From positions 1-10,224 of the forward strand of contig DAIESZ010000063.1 in NCBI GenBank assembly GCA_027346035.1: a stretch of 10,224 nt of DNA. Reading direction: 5' to 3'. The stretch comes from Propionibacteriaceae bacterium. GTDB taxonomy: Bacteria > Actinomycetota > Actinomycetes > Propionibacteriales > Propionibacteriaceae. Positions 1-7,023 of this stretch are shown here, in pieces; the first letter of the stretch is position 1; every line of letters starts with the position of its first letter. Below the pieces are notes generated by a model. That model ran no database searches. It had not been told where the DNA came from and worked only from the letters and a program-made list of their open reading frames with translations. A program made the translations under genes and the position numbers.

Positions 1-543
1 GGCGACTGGTTCAACCGGCTCGACTGGAGCGGACGGGACAACGGGTTCGGCCGGGGCCTGCCGCCGTCGGCCGAGAACCAGGGTCGCTGGCCGCTCGCCC
101 GCCTCCTGCTCGCCGACCCGGCGCTCAGGCCCGGAGCGGACCAGGTGCGCTTCGCGGCGGCATGCGCCGGCGACCTGCTGCGCCTCCGCTTCAGCAGCCG
201 CCTGTTCCGTCTCGGCGACGCCGAGGCGATCCGCGACAAGGTGGGATTCCCGGTGTCGGGAACCCGACACCAGCTCCCCGGCGTGATCGTCGAGGTGATC
301 GACGACACGCTCGGGGAACCCTGCGACCCACAGCGGGACGCCGTGGTGGTCGTCATCAACGCGACCGGACACGCTGCCCATCAGGAACTCCCCCCACTGC
401 AGGGGCATCCGCTCACCCTGCACCCCGTGCAGGCCCGGGGCGCCGACCCGGTGGTGCGCACCTCCTGCTGGGACGCCGGGACGGGCGTCGCGTCGGTGCC
501 CGCCCGCACCGTCGCGGTGTTCGACGTCGCTGCCCGGGCGTGA
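1..543 (+). CDS. Pullulanase-type alpha-1,6-glucosidase, C-terminal part (5' end outside window)
   Basis: The reading frame is open from base 1 to the TGA at 541-543, giving the last 180 residues of a larger protein. The opening residues (GDWFNRLDW, then GLPPSAENQGRWPL) match the end of the GH13 catalytic barrel of PulA-type debranching enzymes. The rest fits the C-terminal beta-sandwich of that family: LRLRFSSRLFRLGD, then PGVIVEVIDD, DAVVVVIN, LTLHPVQ and a final VPARTVAVFDV. Family members hydrolyse alpha-1,6 branch points in glycogen, pullulan or limit dextrins. The catalytic Asp/Glu/Asp lie upstream and cannot be checked. Whether the protein is cytoplasmic or secreted cannot be judged without the N-terminus. 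It converges on pnp and is functionally unrelated to the translation cluster. A 16-bp tandem duplication covers its stop codon. Family assignment is confident; the substrate is not. Confidence 0.88.
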   Translation, partial: GDWFNRLDWSGRDNGFGRGLPPSAENQGRWPLARLLLADPALRPGADQVRFAAACAGDLLRLRFSSRLFRLGDAEAIRDKVGFPVSGTRHQLPGVIVEVIDDTLGEPCDPQRDAVVVVINATGHAAHQELPPLQGHPLTLHPVQARGADPVVRTSCWDAGTGVASVPARTVAVFDVAARA

Positions 544-560
544 CGCTGCCCGGGCGTGAC
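529..560. repeat. Perfect 16-bp tandem duplication across the pullulanase stop codon
   Basis: GCTGCCCGGGCGTGAC occurs at 529-544 and again directly at 545-560, without mismatch. The first copy encodes the last residues and the TGA stop of the debranching enzyme. The second copy lies in the intergenic region just before the terminator hairpin. The unit is not a multiple of three, so the second TGA is in another frame. Confidence 0.95.
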
Positions 561-562
561 GC

Positions 563-602
563 GTCACGGCCCGCCACCCTCCGGAGGGTGGCGGGCCGTG
601 AC
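563..602. terminator. Bidirectional hairpin terminator between pullulanase and pnp
   Basis: Positions 563-582 and 583-602 are perfect reverse complements, a 40-nt inverted repeat with a very GC-rich 20-bp stem centred on CTCCGGAG. It lies 19 nt after the pullulanase stop and 22 nt after the pnp stop, between two convergent genes, so it can end transcription from both sides. There is no clear U-run, as is usual for high-GC actinobacterial hairpins. Structure is certain; the terminator role is inferred from position. Confidence 0.85.
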
Positions 603-624
603 CCCTTATGTTCTGCTGCGCGGA

Positions 625-2823
625 TCAGGCGGGCTGGTCGGCGTCGTCGACCACCGGCGTGAGGGACAGCTTGCCCCGGTCGTCGATGTCGCTGATCTCG
701 ACCTGCAGCTTCTGCCCGACGCTCAAGACGTCCTCGACGTTCTCGACACGCTGGTTGTGGTTGAGCTGCTTCAGCTTGCTGATGTGCAGCAGTCCGTCCC
801 TGCCGGGCATGAGCGACACGAACGCGCCGAAGGCCGTCAGCTTCACCACGGTGCCGAGGTAGCGCTCGCCCCGCTCGGGCATCTGCGGGTTGGCGATCGC
901 GTTGACCGCGGACCGCGCGGCCTCGGCCGCCTCGCCGTTGTTGGCGCCGATGTAGATCGTGCCGTCGTCCTCGATCGAGATGTTGGCGCCGGTGTCGGCC
1001 TGGATCTGGTTGATCACCTTGCCCTTGGGGCCGATGACCTCGCCGATCTTGTCGACGGGGATCTTCACGGTGATGATCCGCGGTGCGAACGGGCTCATCT
1101 CGTCGGGGCCCTCGATCGCCTCGCCCATGACATCGAGCAGCGTGTACCGGGCCTCGCGCGCCTGGAGCATCGCCTTGGCGAGTTCGGCGGCGGGGATGCC
1201 GTCGAGCTTGGTGTCGAGCTGCAGCGCCGTGACGAAGTCGCGCGTTCCGGCGACCTTGAAGTCCATGTCGCCCAGGGCGTCCTCGTCACCGAGGATGTCG
1301 GTGAGGGTGACGTAGCGGGTCTCACCGTCGATCTTCTCGCTCATGAGGCCCATGGCGATGCCCGCCACCGGCGCCTTGAGCGGCACGCCGGCCTCGAGCA
1401 GCGCCAGCGTCGACGCGCAGACCGAGCCCATCGAGGTGGAGCCGTTCGAGCCGAGCGCCTCCGACACCTGACGGATGGCGTAGGGGAACTCCTCGCGCTT
1501 CGGCAGCACCGGCACGATGGCCCGCTCCGCCAGGGCACCGTGACCGACCTCGCGCCGCTTCGGCGAGCCGACCCGGCCGGTCTCACCGGTCGAATAGGGC
1601 GGGAAGTTGTAGTTGTGCATGTAGCGCTTGGTGGTCTCGGGTGCGAGCGTGTCCAGCTTCTGCTCCATGTCGAGCATGTTCAGCGTGGTGACGCCGAGAA
1701 TCTGGGTCTCGCCGCGCTGGAACAGCGCCGAGCCGTGCACCCGGGGAACGACGCCGACCTCGGCCGACAGGGTGCGGATGTCGCGCACGCCGCGTCCGTC
1801 GATGCGCACGTGCTCGGTGAGGGTGCGGTGGCGCACGATCTTCTTGGTGAGCGCCTTGTAGGCGCCGCTGATCTCGCCCTCGCGGCCCTCGAACCGGGGC
1901 GCGAGTTCGGCCTTGACCCTGGCCTTGAGCGCGCCGTCGGCGGCCTGGCGTTCCTGCTTGCCCGCGATCCGCATCACCTGCGCCAGCTCGGCGCCGGCCA
2001 TCTCCTCGACCGCGGCGAAGACGTCGTCGCTGTACTCCTTGAAGACCGGGAAGTCGTAGGTCTCCTTGGGCAGCTGGGCGGCGAGGTCGGCCTGCGCGTC
2101 GCAGAGCTGCTTGATGAACGGCTTCGCGGCCTCGAGGCCCTGGCCGACGACCTCCTCGGTGGGGGCGGTGCGACCGGAGCGGACGAGCTCCCAGGTGGAC
2201 TCGGTCGACTCGGCCTCGACCATCATGATCGCGACGTCGCCGTCGGGCAGCACGCGCCCGGCCACCGCCATGTCGAAGGTGGCGTCCTCGAGCTGGGTGA
2301 CGCTCGGGAACGCGACCCACTGGTCACCGATGAGCGCGACGCGCACGCCGCCGATCGGGCCGCTGAACGGCAGGCCGGCGAGCTGGGTGGACATCGATGC
2401 GGCGTTGATCGCGACCACGTCGTAGAGCACGCGAGGGTTGAGCGCCATCACCGTGACGATCACCTGCACCTCGTTGCGCAGGCCCTTGACGAACGACGGA
2501 CGAAGCGGCCGGTCGATGAGGCGGCAGGTGAGGATGGCGCCCTCGGAGGGGCGGCCCTCACGCCGGAAGAACGAGCCGGGAATGCGTCCGGCGGCGTACA
2601 TGCGCTCCTCGACATCAACCGTCAGGGGGAAGAAGTCGATGGAATCGCGGGGGGTCTTCTGGGCGACGGTGGTGCTCAACAGCATGGTGTCGCCGTCGAA
2701 GTAGACGACCGCCGAGCCGTCGGCCTGGCGCGCGAGCAAACCAGCCTCGAAGCGCACGGTATGGGTGCCATGGGCACCGTTGTCGATGATGGTTTCAACA
2801 GATTTGAGGTCGGGTCCCTCCAT
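625..2823 (-). CDS. pnp: Polyribonucleotide nucleotidyltransferase (PNPase)
   Basis: This encodes the phosphorolytic 3'-5' exoribonuclease that degrades mRNA to nucleoside diphosphates, can add 3' tails, and works as a cytoplasmic trimer. The 732-residue product has the full domain order: first RNase PH domain (about 15-150), an all-helical linker (about 245-330), second RNase PH domain (about 340-570), KH domain (about 584-643, GPKGK at 598-602) and S1 domain (about 652-725). The second PH core carries [16 protein letters not shown]; Asp515, Asp521 and Lys523 match the catalytic Asp486, Asp492 and Lys494 of E. coli. I chose the ATG at 2823 because AAAGGA lies 6-7 nt upstream and MEGPDL fits the family's start; an in-frame ATG at 2904 would add 27 unconserved residues. 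It follows rpsO, the classic arrangement, after a 265-nt leader that may hold its own control signals. Confidence 0.97.
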   Translation of the reverse strand: MEGPDLKSVETIIDNGAHGTHTVRFEAGLLARQADGSAVVYFDGDTMLLSTTVAQKTPRDSIDFFPLTVDVEERMYAAGRIPGSFFRREGRPSEGAILTCRLIDRPLRPSFVKGLRNEVQVIVTVMALNPRVLYDVVAINAASMSTQLAGLPFSGPIGGVRVALIGDQWVAFPSVTQLEDATFDMAVAGRVLPDGDVAIMMVEAESTESTWELVRSGRTAPTEEVVGQGLEAAKPFIKQLCDAQADLAAQLPKETYDFPVFKEYSDDVFAAVEEMAGAELAQVMRIAGKQERQAADGALKARVKAELAPRFEGREGEISGAYKALTKKIVRHRTLTEHVRIDGRGVRDIRTLSAEVGVVPRVHGSALFQRGETQILGVTTLNMLDMEQKLDTLAPETTKRYMHNYNFPPYSTGETGRVGSPKRREVGHGALAERAIVPVLPKREEFPYAIRQVSEALGSNGSTSMGSVCASTLALLEAGVPLKAPVAGIAMGLMSEKIDGETRYVTLTDILGDEDALGDMDFKVAGTRDFVTALQLDTKLDGIPAAELAKAMLQAREARYTLLDVMGEAIEGPDEMSPFAPRIITVKIPVDKIGEVIGPKGKVINQIQADTGANISIEDDGTIYIGANNGEAAEAARSAVNAIANPQMPERGERYLGTVVKLTAFGAFVSLMPGRDGLLHISKLKQLNHNQRVENVEDVLSVGQKLQVEISDIDDRGKLSLTPVVDDADQPA

Positions 2824-2877
2824 GGGACGTCCTTTCGATCTCACGGGGATCACTGTCCGCTGGGGCGTGCCGCCGGT

Positions 2878-2889
2878 CTTCGATCGAAG
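2878..2889. repeat. 12-bp perfect palindrome in pnp leader
   Basis: CTTCGATCGAAG at 2878-2889 is a perfect palindrome 55 nt upstream of the pnp ATG. It could be a regulator site or a small RNA stem in the pnp 5' leader. Nothing else supports a role, and a 12-bp palindrome can arise by chance. Confidence 0.5.
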
Positions 2890-2967
2890 CTCCCCGGCTC
2901 GCAACGGTCCGGGCAGCCACTACCGAGGACCAGACGGGGCCTGGATGGATCCCCTGGGTTCGGATGT

Positions 2968-3000
2968 GACAGGTATTCAGTTGTGACGGTTTTCAGTTGT
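2968..3000. repeat. Tandem 17/16-bp direct repeat in the rpsO-pnp intergenic region
   Basis: GACAGGTATTCAGTTGT (2968-2984) is followed directly by GACGGTTTTCAGTTGT (2985-3000), differing by one deleted base and one substitution. The stretch is clearly richer in A/T than its surroundings. It lies 145-177 nt upstream of the pnp start and just beyond the hairpin after rpsO, where a pnp promoter would be expected. It may be a pair of binding sites for a regulator or a duplicated promoter element; I cannot assign clear -35 and -10 boxes within it. Confidence 0.75.
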
Positions 3001-3050
3001 CCGGATGCTTCCGGGCGGCCTGCGGGACGGGTCCCTCCGGCCGATGTGAA

Positions 3051-3082
3051 CGAGGGAGCGACCCGTACGGATCGCTCCCTCG
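3051..3082 (-). terminator. Hairpin terminator or attenuator after rpsO
   Basis: CGAGGGAGCGA (3051-3061) and TCGCTCCCTCG (3072-3082) form a perfect 11-bp stem with a 10-nt loop. It begins 6 nt after the rpsO stop on the minus strand. No strong U-run follows. It probably ends or attenuates rpsO transcripts before pnp, or gives a processing point such as the RNase III hairpin known in the E. coli rpsO-pnp spacer. Confidence 0.8.
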
Positions 3083-3088
3083 GCGGCG

Positions 3089-3352
3089 TCAGCGGCGCAG
3101 GCCGAGACGCTCGATGAGCTGGCGGTAGTGCTCGATGTCGTTCTTGGCGACGTAGTTGAGCAGACGACGACGCTGGCCGACCATGAGCAGCAGGCCCCGG
3201 CGGCTGTGGTGGTCACCCTTGTGTTCCTTGAGGTGCTCGGTCAGGTGGGCGATCCGCTTGGTGAGCAGCGCGATCTGCACATCGGGTGAGCCGGTGTCTC
3301 CAGGGTGGGTGGCGTAGTCATCGATGGTCTTCTTCTTGTCGGCAGCATCCAC
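3089..3352 (-). CDS. rpsO: 30S ribosomal protein S15
   Basis: S15 is a primary 16S rRNA-binding protein of the small-subunit platform and takes part in the B4 bridge to the 50S subunit. The 87-residue product is close to the family's usual 88-89. It has the hallmark stretches [17 protein letters not shown] (about 18-34), [16 protein letters not shown] (about 40-55) and [10 protein letters not shown] (about 59-68). The start is GTG at 3352-3350, supported by a strong AAGGAG seven bases upstream; a nearby ATG (3348-3346) is out of frame. It stands upstream of pnp, the conserved bacterial pairing. In most actinobacteria ribF lies directly before it, but here an opposite-strand GNAT gene intervenes, so rpsO needs its own promoter in 3353-3613. 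I could not pick a convincing one. Confidence 0.97.
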   Translation of the reverse strand: MDAADKKKTIDDYATHPGDTGSPDVQIALLTKRIAHLTEHLKEHKGDHHSRRGLLLMVGQRRRLLNYVAKNDIEHYRQLIERLGLRR

Positions 3353-3541
3353 GGCTGCTCTCCTTCCGGTTTCCCGTTGCGCGGCGCCCCCGGTGCCTGT
3401 TGCGATGGGGGCTCTTACTGGGCCGCGGCCGATCTACGGCAACGATTCACGGTATCAGGCGGCCCCACGGGGCGGCGAATCGTCCCTCCGGGCGGCGTCC
3501 ACGTACGCCCGCCTGGGGCGCAGTCGAGGGTCCACCCCCGG

Positions 3542-3569
3542 TTACATCGGATCCGGGACGTGGTTTGAT
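3542..3569 (+). promoter_or_regulatory. Candidate promoter of the GNAT gene
   Basis: TTACAT (3542-3547) and TTTGAT (3564-3569) are separated by 16 bp and would start transcription about 40 nt before the ATG at 3614. The match to sigma-70-type boxes is only moderate. It is proposed because this gene is divergent from rpsO and stands alone on the plus strand, so it needs its own promoter. Confidence 0.3.
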
Positions 3570-3613
3570 GGTTCCGCACGGGTGGGCGCCCGCACCCCAA
3601 GAAAGGCAGGCAG

Positions 3614-4132
3614 ATGAGCGAATCCGCACCGATGACCTTCGCTGGCGACGACGTCGTCATCACCGTTCGCCGTGCCGCGGCGAACGACCTCGACGCGCTG
3701 ATCGCGCTGGATCCGCGACCCGAGATCGGGCTGCCCGCACGACGCCTCGCCGAACAGGAGGCCGGCACCGGGATCTTCGCCGTGGCGGAGGCCAACGGCG
3801 AAGTGGTCGGGAGCGGCTTCCTCGACTTCAACGACGAGGAACTCAACCCCGAACTCAAGAACCTCTGGGTGCCCCCGGCCCATCGCCGCCACGGCGTCGG
3901 ATCGGCCGTGTGGCGCTGGCTCGAGGAGCGCGCCGCCGAGGCCGGTCACCGGCAGGTGTTCCTGGCGGTCGATCCGCAGAACTTCCGCGCGATCCCGCTC
4001 TTCCTCGAGCTCGGCTATTCCCCCACCGGCGACCACCTGATCATGGAGACGCCCGACAGCTACCAGGTGCTCGAGCCCAACCAGCCGAGCAGCTACCACG
4101 CGATCTACCGCAAGTCACTGCTGGCCGGCTGA
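3614..4132 (+). CDS. GNAT family N-acetyltransferase
   Basis: The 172-residue product is a single GNAT domain, which moves an acetyl group from acetyl-CoA to an amine. Residues 15-30 (VITVRRAAANDLDALI) form the first strand and helix. Motif A is at about 84-100, LWVPPAHRRHGVGSAVW, with the acetyl-CoA pyrophosphate loop R91-R-H-G-V-G96. Motif B is at about 119-136, with N123, A126, LF130 and LGY135. The ATG at 3614 is preceded by AAAGG at a suitable distance. The substrate cannot be told; nothing marks it as RimI-like or as a drug acetyltransferase. It is the only complete plus-strand gene here, divergent from rpsO, and its last 18 nt overlap the 3' end of ribF tail to tail, with no terminator between them. 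It looks like an insertion into the ribF-rpsO junction. Confidence 0.9.
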   Translation: MSESAPMTFAGDDVVITVRRAAANDLDALIALDPRPEIGLPARRLAEQEAGTGIFAVAEANGEVVGSGFLDFNDEELNPELKNLWVPPAHRRHGVGSAVWRWLEERAAEAGHRQVFLAVDPQNFRAIPLFLELGYSPTGDHLIMETPDSYQVLEPNQPSSYHAIYRKSLLAG

Positions 4133-5020
4133 GGGTTCCAGCGCCAGCACCCGTCGCACGTCGGCGACGTCGTGGTGCATCTGGGCGACCAGCCCGGCCA
4201 CGTCGTCGAATCGGTGCTGGCCCCTGATCCGGGCCACGAACTCGACGCCCACCTCGACTCCATACAGTTCCAGGTCGTCGCGGTCGAGCACATACGACTC
4301 GACGCGGCGCTCCTCACCGTCGAACGTCGGGTTCGTGCCCACCGAGATCGCGGCCGGCCACGGGGCCGCGTCCGGGGTGTCGAGGCGCAGCAGCCATCCG
4401 GCGTAGACGCCGTCGGCAGGCACCTCGAGATCCTCGAACATGTCGAGATTGGCCGTGGGGAATCCCAGTTGGCGGCCCCGCTGGTCACCCATGACCACCA
4501 CCCCGCAGAGGCGGAAGTGGCGGCCGAGCTGTCGGCGCGCAAGGTCGACGTCGCCCTCGCGCAGCGCCCGGCGGATGAGCGTCGAGCAGGTGTTCTCACC
4601 GTCGACGTGGAGCAGGGGCATCGACCGGACCTCGAAGTGGCCCCGCCCGAGTTCGCGCAGCGTCTCGACGCCCCCGGAGGCGCGATAGCCGAACCGGAAA
4701 TTCTCGCCGACCACCACGACGCGGGGATGCAGCGGGTCGATCACCTTCTCGACGAACTCCCGGGGGCTCCACCTCGATACGTCACGGGTGAAGTGCACGA
4801 CGCGCACCTCGTGGGCCCCGGCGTCGCGGAGCAGTTCGATCCGCCGCTGCAGGGTGGAGAGCAACTTCGGAGCCCCCTCCGGGCGCACCACAGACATCGG
4901 ATGCGGCCAGAAGGTCAGCACCACCAGAGGCAGGTCGGGCGCGATCGCCCGGGCCTCGGCGAGCAGCTGGCGGTGGCCATTGTGGACGCCGTCGAAGTTG
5001 CCGATCGCCACAACACTCAT
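4115..5020 (-). CDS. ribF: Bifunctional riboflavin kinase / FAD synthetase
   Basis: RibF phosphorylates riboflavin to FMN and then adenylylates FMN to FAD. The N-terminal FAD synthetase half is a nucleotidyltransferase fold with GNFDGVHNGH at 7-16, VGENFRFGYRASG at 104-116 and STLIRR at 146-151. The C-terminal riboflavin kinase barrel has GRQLGFPTANLD (182-193, with the Mg/ATP-binding Thr and Asn of the PTAN motif), GVYAGW (204-209), ISVGTNPTF (225-233) and VESYVLD (240-246, whose Glu matches the catalytic residue). The 301 residues are somewhat short because actinobacterial homologues often have 12-15 residues before GNFDGVH. The ATG at 5020 is nevertheless supported by GGAAGG six bases upstream, and no earlier start is evident. 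It follows truB by 243 nt, so it may have its own promoter. Its 3' end overlaps the GNAT gene. Confidence 0.96.
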   Translation of the reverse strand: MSVVAIGNFDGVHNGHRQLLAEARAIAPDLPLVVLTFWPHPMSVVRPEGAPKLLSTLQRRIELLRDAGAHEVRVVHFTRDVSRWSPREFVEKVIDPLHPRVVVVGENFRFGYRASGGVETLRELGRGHFEVRSMPLLHVDGENTCSTLIRRALREGDVDLARRQLGRHFRLCGVVVMGDQRGRQLGFPTANLDMFEDLEVPADGVYAGWLLRLDTPDAAPWPAAISVGTNPTFDGEERRVESYVLDRDDLELYGVEVGVEFVARIRGQHRFDDVAGLVAQMHHDVADVRRVLALEPSAGQQ

Positions 5021-5049
5021 GAATGCCCTTCCTGCCGGTGGTCGCGTCC

Positions 5050-5055
5050 ACTGTA
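5050..5055 (-). promoter_or_regulatory. Candidate -10 box for ribF
   Basis: Read on the minus strand, TACAGT fits the actinobacterial -10 pattern TANNNT and lies 30 nt upstream of the ribF ATG, giving a leader of about 23 nt. No convincing -35 box is seen at the usual distance. The 243-nt gap after truB makes a separate ribF promoter plausible. Confidence 0.35.
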
Positions 5056-5217
5056 GGACACGCCGGCCGGTCGGATGCGCCCGAGACCCGCGCCGACAGC
5101 CATGAACGTCACGCCCGCCGGCCAGATGGGCGCCACGGCCTCCCCACCGCCGGGGGTCGGGGTGGACGAGCTGTGGGATCTGTCCGCCCCGGCCGCCGCC
5201 CTGCTGGTCGCAGCCTG

Positions 5218-5267
5218 GTGACCGCGGGGCTTCTGCGCCTGTCGGGGTGGGCTGGCCCCCGGGTCAC
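5218..5267 (-). terminator. Possible hairpin at the truB stop
   Basis: GTGACCGCGGGG (5218-5229) can pair with CCCCGGGTCAC (5257-5267), an 11-bp stem with one bulged base and a 27-nt loop, overlapping the truB stop codon. It could reduce read-through from truB to ribF. The large loop, the bulge and the missing U-run make it weak. Confidence 0.3.
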
Positions 5268-6166
5268 ACCAGCACGGCCACCGGCCGGCATCCGTCGGCG
5301 GCCGGCCGGTACAACGCGAGCAGGTCCCCGTCAGGTCCGATCATCGCGGTGGGGTCGCCGGGCAGAATGCGGGCGAGCGCACCGCCGTGACCGATCGTCA
5401 CCGCCTCGGCCGCGTCGACGGCCACCGTCGGGAAGCTGAGTGCGGCGGCCTCGGCCATCGGGGTCAGCGCCGGGGGCTCATCGCGGGTGACGTCGACGGC
5501 CGAGGTGAGGTCGTAGCGTCCGATCCGCGTGCGGCGCAGCGAGGTCAGGTGGCCGCCCACGCCGAGGTCGGACCCCAGGTCACGAGCGAGCGCGCGCACG
5601 TAGGTGCCCGACGAGCAGTCGACGACGACGTCGACGTCGAGCACGCCAGGACGCGCGGGGTCGTGGCGCACGGCGACCAGGTCGAACCGGGACACGTGCA
5701 CCGGTCGGGCGGACAGCTGCACCTGCTCCCCGGCGCGTACCCGGGCGTACGCGCGGCGTCCGTCGACCTTGATCGCCGACACCGAGCTGGGCACCTGGAG
5801 GATGTCACCCCGGTAAGGAGTCACGACCGCCTCCACGTCGTCGGCGGTCAGGTGGCCGGCGGGCCGTGATTCGACCAGTTCTCCGTCGGCGTCATCGGTG
5901 GTGGTGGACTCACCGAGCCTGATCGTCGCGAGGTAGCTCTTGTCGTGGAGCGCGAGGTGCCCGAGCAGTCGGGTGGCCCGGTTGACGCCGATGATGAGGA
6001 CCCCGGTGGCCATCGGATCCAGGGTGCCCGCATGTCCGACCCTACGGGTGCCCAGCAGCCGCCTCACCCTGCCGACGACCTGGTGGGAGGTCCACCCCGC
6101 CGGTTTGTCGACGATGAGAATGCCCGAGGCCGCTGCCGTCCCGCCGGTATCCGGCGCGCCGCTCAC
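5264..6166 (-). CDS. truB: tRNA pseudouridine(55) synthase
   Basis: TruB converts U55 in the T-loop of tRNAs to pseudouridine. The 300-residue product has the family signature [14 protein letters not shown] at about 44-57, with catalytic Asp50. Other motifs are [17 protein letters not shown] (15-31), [10 protein letters not shown], the [20 protein letters not shown] block and the [15 protein letters not shown] block. A C-terminal extension after about residue 230 fits the actinobacterial TruB C-terminal domain. The start is GTG at 6166-6164, overlapping the rbfA TGA as GTGA, which implies translational coupling. In mycobacteria and streptomycetes other genes may lie between rbfA and truB; here there are none. 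It probably shares a transcript with rbfA. Confidence 0.96.
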   Translation of the reverse strand: MSGAPDTGGTAAASGILIVDKPAGWTSHQVVGRVRRLLGTRRVGHAGTLDPMATGVLIIGVNRATRLLGHLALHDKSYLATIRLGESTTTDDADGELVESRPAGHLTADDVEAVVTPYRGDILQVPSSVSAIKVDGRRAYARVRAGEQVQLSARPVHVSRFDLVAVRHDPARPGVLDVDVVVDCSSGTYVRALARDLGSDLGVGGHLTSLRRTRIGRYDLTSAVDVTRDEPPALTPMAEAAALSFPTVAVDAAEAVTIGHGGALARILPGDPTAMIGPDGDLLALYRPAADGCRPVAVLV

Positions 6167-6660
6167 TCGGCCCGCTCGTCGTCGGCATCCTCGTCGTCGA
6201 GGTCGGCCACCTCGTGGAGGCTGTCCTCGTCGAGGTCGTCCTCGTCACGTGGACGCCGGTACGGGTCCGCCTCGCCCGCGTACTGGGCCCCGGCGGAGCG
6301 GGCCGCCAGTTCCTCGTCGCTGCTGGCGGCCCGGGCGAGCGCCTCCTCGATGGCGCGCGCCTGATCCTCGGTGGCGTCGAGAACGAACGTCAGGGTCGGC
6401 GCGAACCGCAGGCCGAGCCGCTTGCCGACTGTGGAGCGCAGCAGGCCCTTCGCCGAGTCGAGCGCCACGGCGCTGGCGGAGAGATCGGTCTGCCCGCCGA
6501 GCACGGTGTAGAAGATCGTCGCGTCGCGCGAGTCACCGGTGAGCCGCACGTCGGTGATGGTGACGAACCCGAGCCTCGGGTCCTTGATCCGGCGTTCGAG
6601 CATCTCGGCGACGATGACATGGATCTGATCCGCCAGTTTGGCCACGCGAGGGTTCGCCAT
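6163..6660 (-). CDS. rbfA: 30S ribosome-binding factor A
   Basis: RbfA is a KH-fold assembly factor that binds the 30S subunit near helix 1 and the decoding region during late maturation of 16S rRNA, and matters especially at low temperature. The product has 165 residues. The conserved core runs from residue 1 to about 115: [37 protein letters not shown] and [12 protein letters not shown]. After about residue 135 comes a highly acidic tail rich in Asp and Glu, a variable feature of actinobacterial RbfA. I chose the ATG at 6660 because GGAGGA lies 6 nt upstream and MANPR is the usual beginning; an upstream ATG at 6765 would add 35 unconserved residues. It overlaps truB by 4 nt. The accessory DUF559 gene separates it from infB, its usual partner. 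Confidence 0.96.
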   Translation of the reverse strand: MANPRVAKLADQIHVIVAEMLERRIKDPRLGFVTITDVRLTGDSRDATIFYTVLGGQTDLSASAVALDSAKGLLRSTVGKRLGLRFAPTLTFVLDATEDQARAIEEALARAASSDEELAARSAGAQYAGEADPYRRPRDEDDLDEDSLHEVADLDDEDADDERAE

Positions 6661-6697
6661 GGTGTGTTCCTCCAGAGCTCGAATGCCAATCCCCGCG

Positions 6698-6703
6698 AGC
6701 TTA
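6698..6703 (-). promoter_or_regulatory. Candidate -10 box for rbfA-truB
   Basis: On the minus strand TAAGCT matches TANNNT, 38 nt upstream of the rbfA ATG. The -35 region is not clear. A promoter here is expected because hairpins and the DUF559 gene cut rbfA off from infB. Confidence 0.3.
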
Positions 6704-6784
6704 CGCCAACCGCGCCGACCCTCGCTCGGCGTGCCCCCCGGCCCACCCGCCGCTGTCGGGAGCAACTCGGCGTCCCGGCCCTGC

Positions 6785-6865
6785 GGCGTACGACCATGTC
6801 ACCGCGGCGTACGACCCGGTCACTCCCGAGGTCCCGGTCGTACGCCGTCGGCCGGGTCGTACGCC
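6785..6865. repeat. Four-site inverted repeat element, copy 1 (rbfA side)
   Basis: The 81-nt element has GGCGTACGACC at 6785-6795 and 6806-6816 and its complement GGTCGTACGCC at 6836-6846 and 6855-6865, all exact. Spacers are 10, 19 and 8 nt. Each motif contains the palindrome CGTACG. Start-to-start distances of 21, 30 and 19 bp are close to 2, 3 and 2 helical turns. The inner pair can fold as an 11-bp stem with a 19-nt loop. A degenerate fifth copy (GATCGTACGTC) follows at 6890-6900. The element fills the DUF559-rbfA gap, ending 125 nt before the rbfA start. The matching element lies on the other side of the DUF559 gene. Confidence 0.93.
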
Positions 6866-6889
6866 AACGGGCTGCGCCGCCGCCGGCCG

Positions 6890-6900
6890 GATCGTACGTC
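6890..6900. repeat. Degenerate fifth copy of the GTACG motif
   Basis: GATCGTACGTC keeps the CGTACG core and differs from GGTCGTACGCC at two positions. It lies 24 nt beyond the last exact site of copy 1. It has no counterpart at the other element, so it may be a decayed or chance copy. Confidence 0.55.
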
Positions 6901-6927
6901 GGTCGGCCGCACCGCCGCCGGGTCTGG

Positions 6928-6995
6928 CCCCGCGTCCTCCGGCGCACCGCGGTGCCGCGAGGACGCGGGGCACCGCGGGGCACCGTGGTGCCGCG
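6928..6995 (-). terminator. Compound GC-rich hairpin region after the DUF559 gene
   Basis: Arms 6928-6939 and 6959-6970 pair perfectly (12 bp) around a 12-nt palindrome GCACCGCGGTGC (6944-6955). Alternatively 6947-6956 can pair with 6969-6978 (10 bp). A third small stem is GGCACC/GGTGCC at 6979-6992. The unit GGGGCACCG(C/T) is repeated at 6967-6976 and 6977-6986. The region begins 29 nt after the DUF559 stop on the minus strand, so it is probably the terminator of that gene, with several competing folds. No U-run is visible. Confidence 0.65.
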
Positions 6996-7023
6996 ACTGG
7001 AGGCCGCTCCCCCGCCCCGAGCG

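Noticed and set aside
556..3117. Very long plus-strand open frame opposite pnp (853 codons)
   Set aside because: It is the mirror of a well-conserved PNPase frame in high-GC DNA; its product is Asp/Leu/Val/Gly-rich with no recognisable domain and no good start site.
3353..3613. Structured RNA or riboswitch in the rpsO-GNAT divergent region
   Set aside because: Short GC-rich inverted repeats occur (for example CGATTC/GAATCG at 3443-3448 and 3477-3482), but no known riboswitch core is recognisable.
5102..5221. 39-codon plus-strand open frame in the truB-ribF gap
   Set aside because: No ribosome binding site, no homologue recognised, Ala/Pro/Gly-rich composition expected by chance at this GC content. 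The 243-nt gap otherwise shows only a possible ribF promoter and a weak hairpin.
6785..6900. CRISPR-like array
   Set aside because: The repeats are only 11 bp, change orientation within the cluster, have spacers of 8-19 nt, and no cas gene is near.
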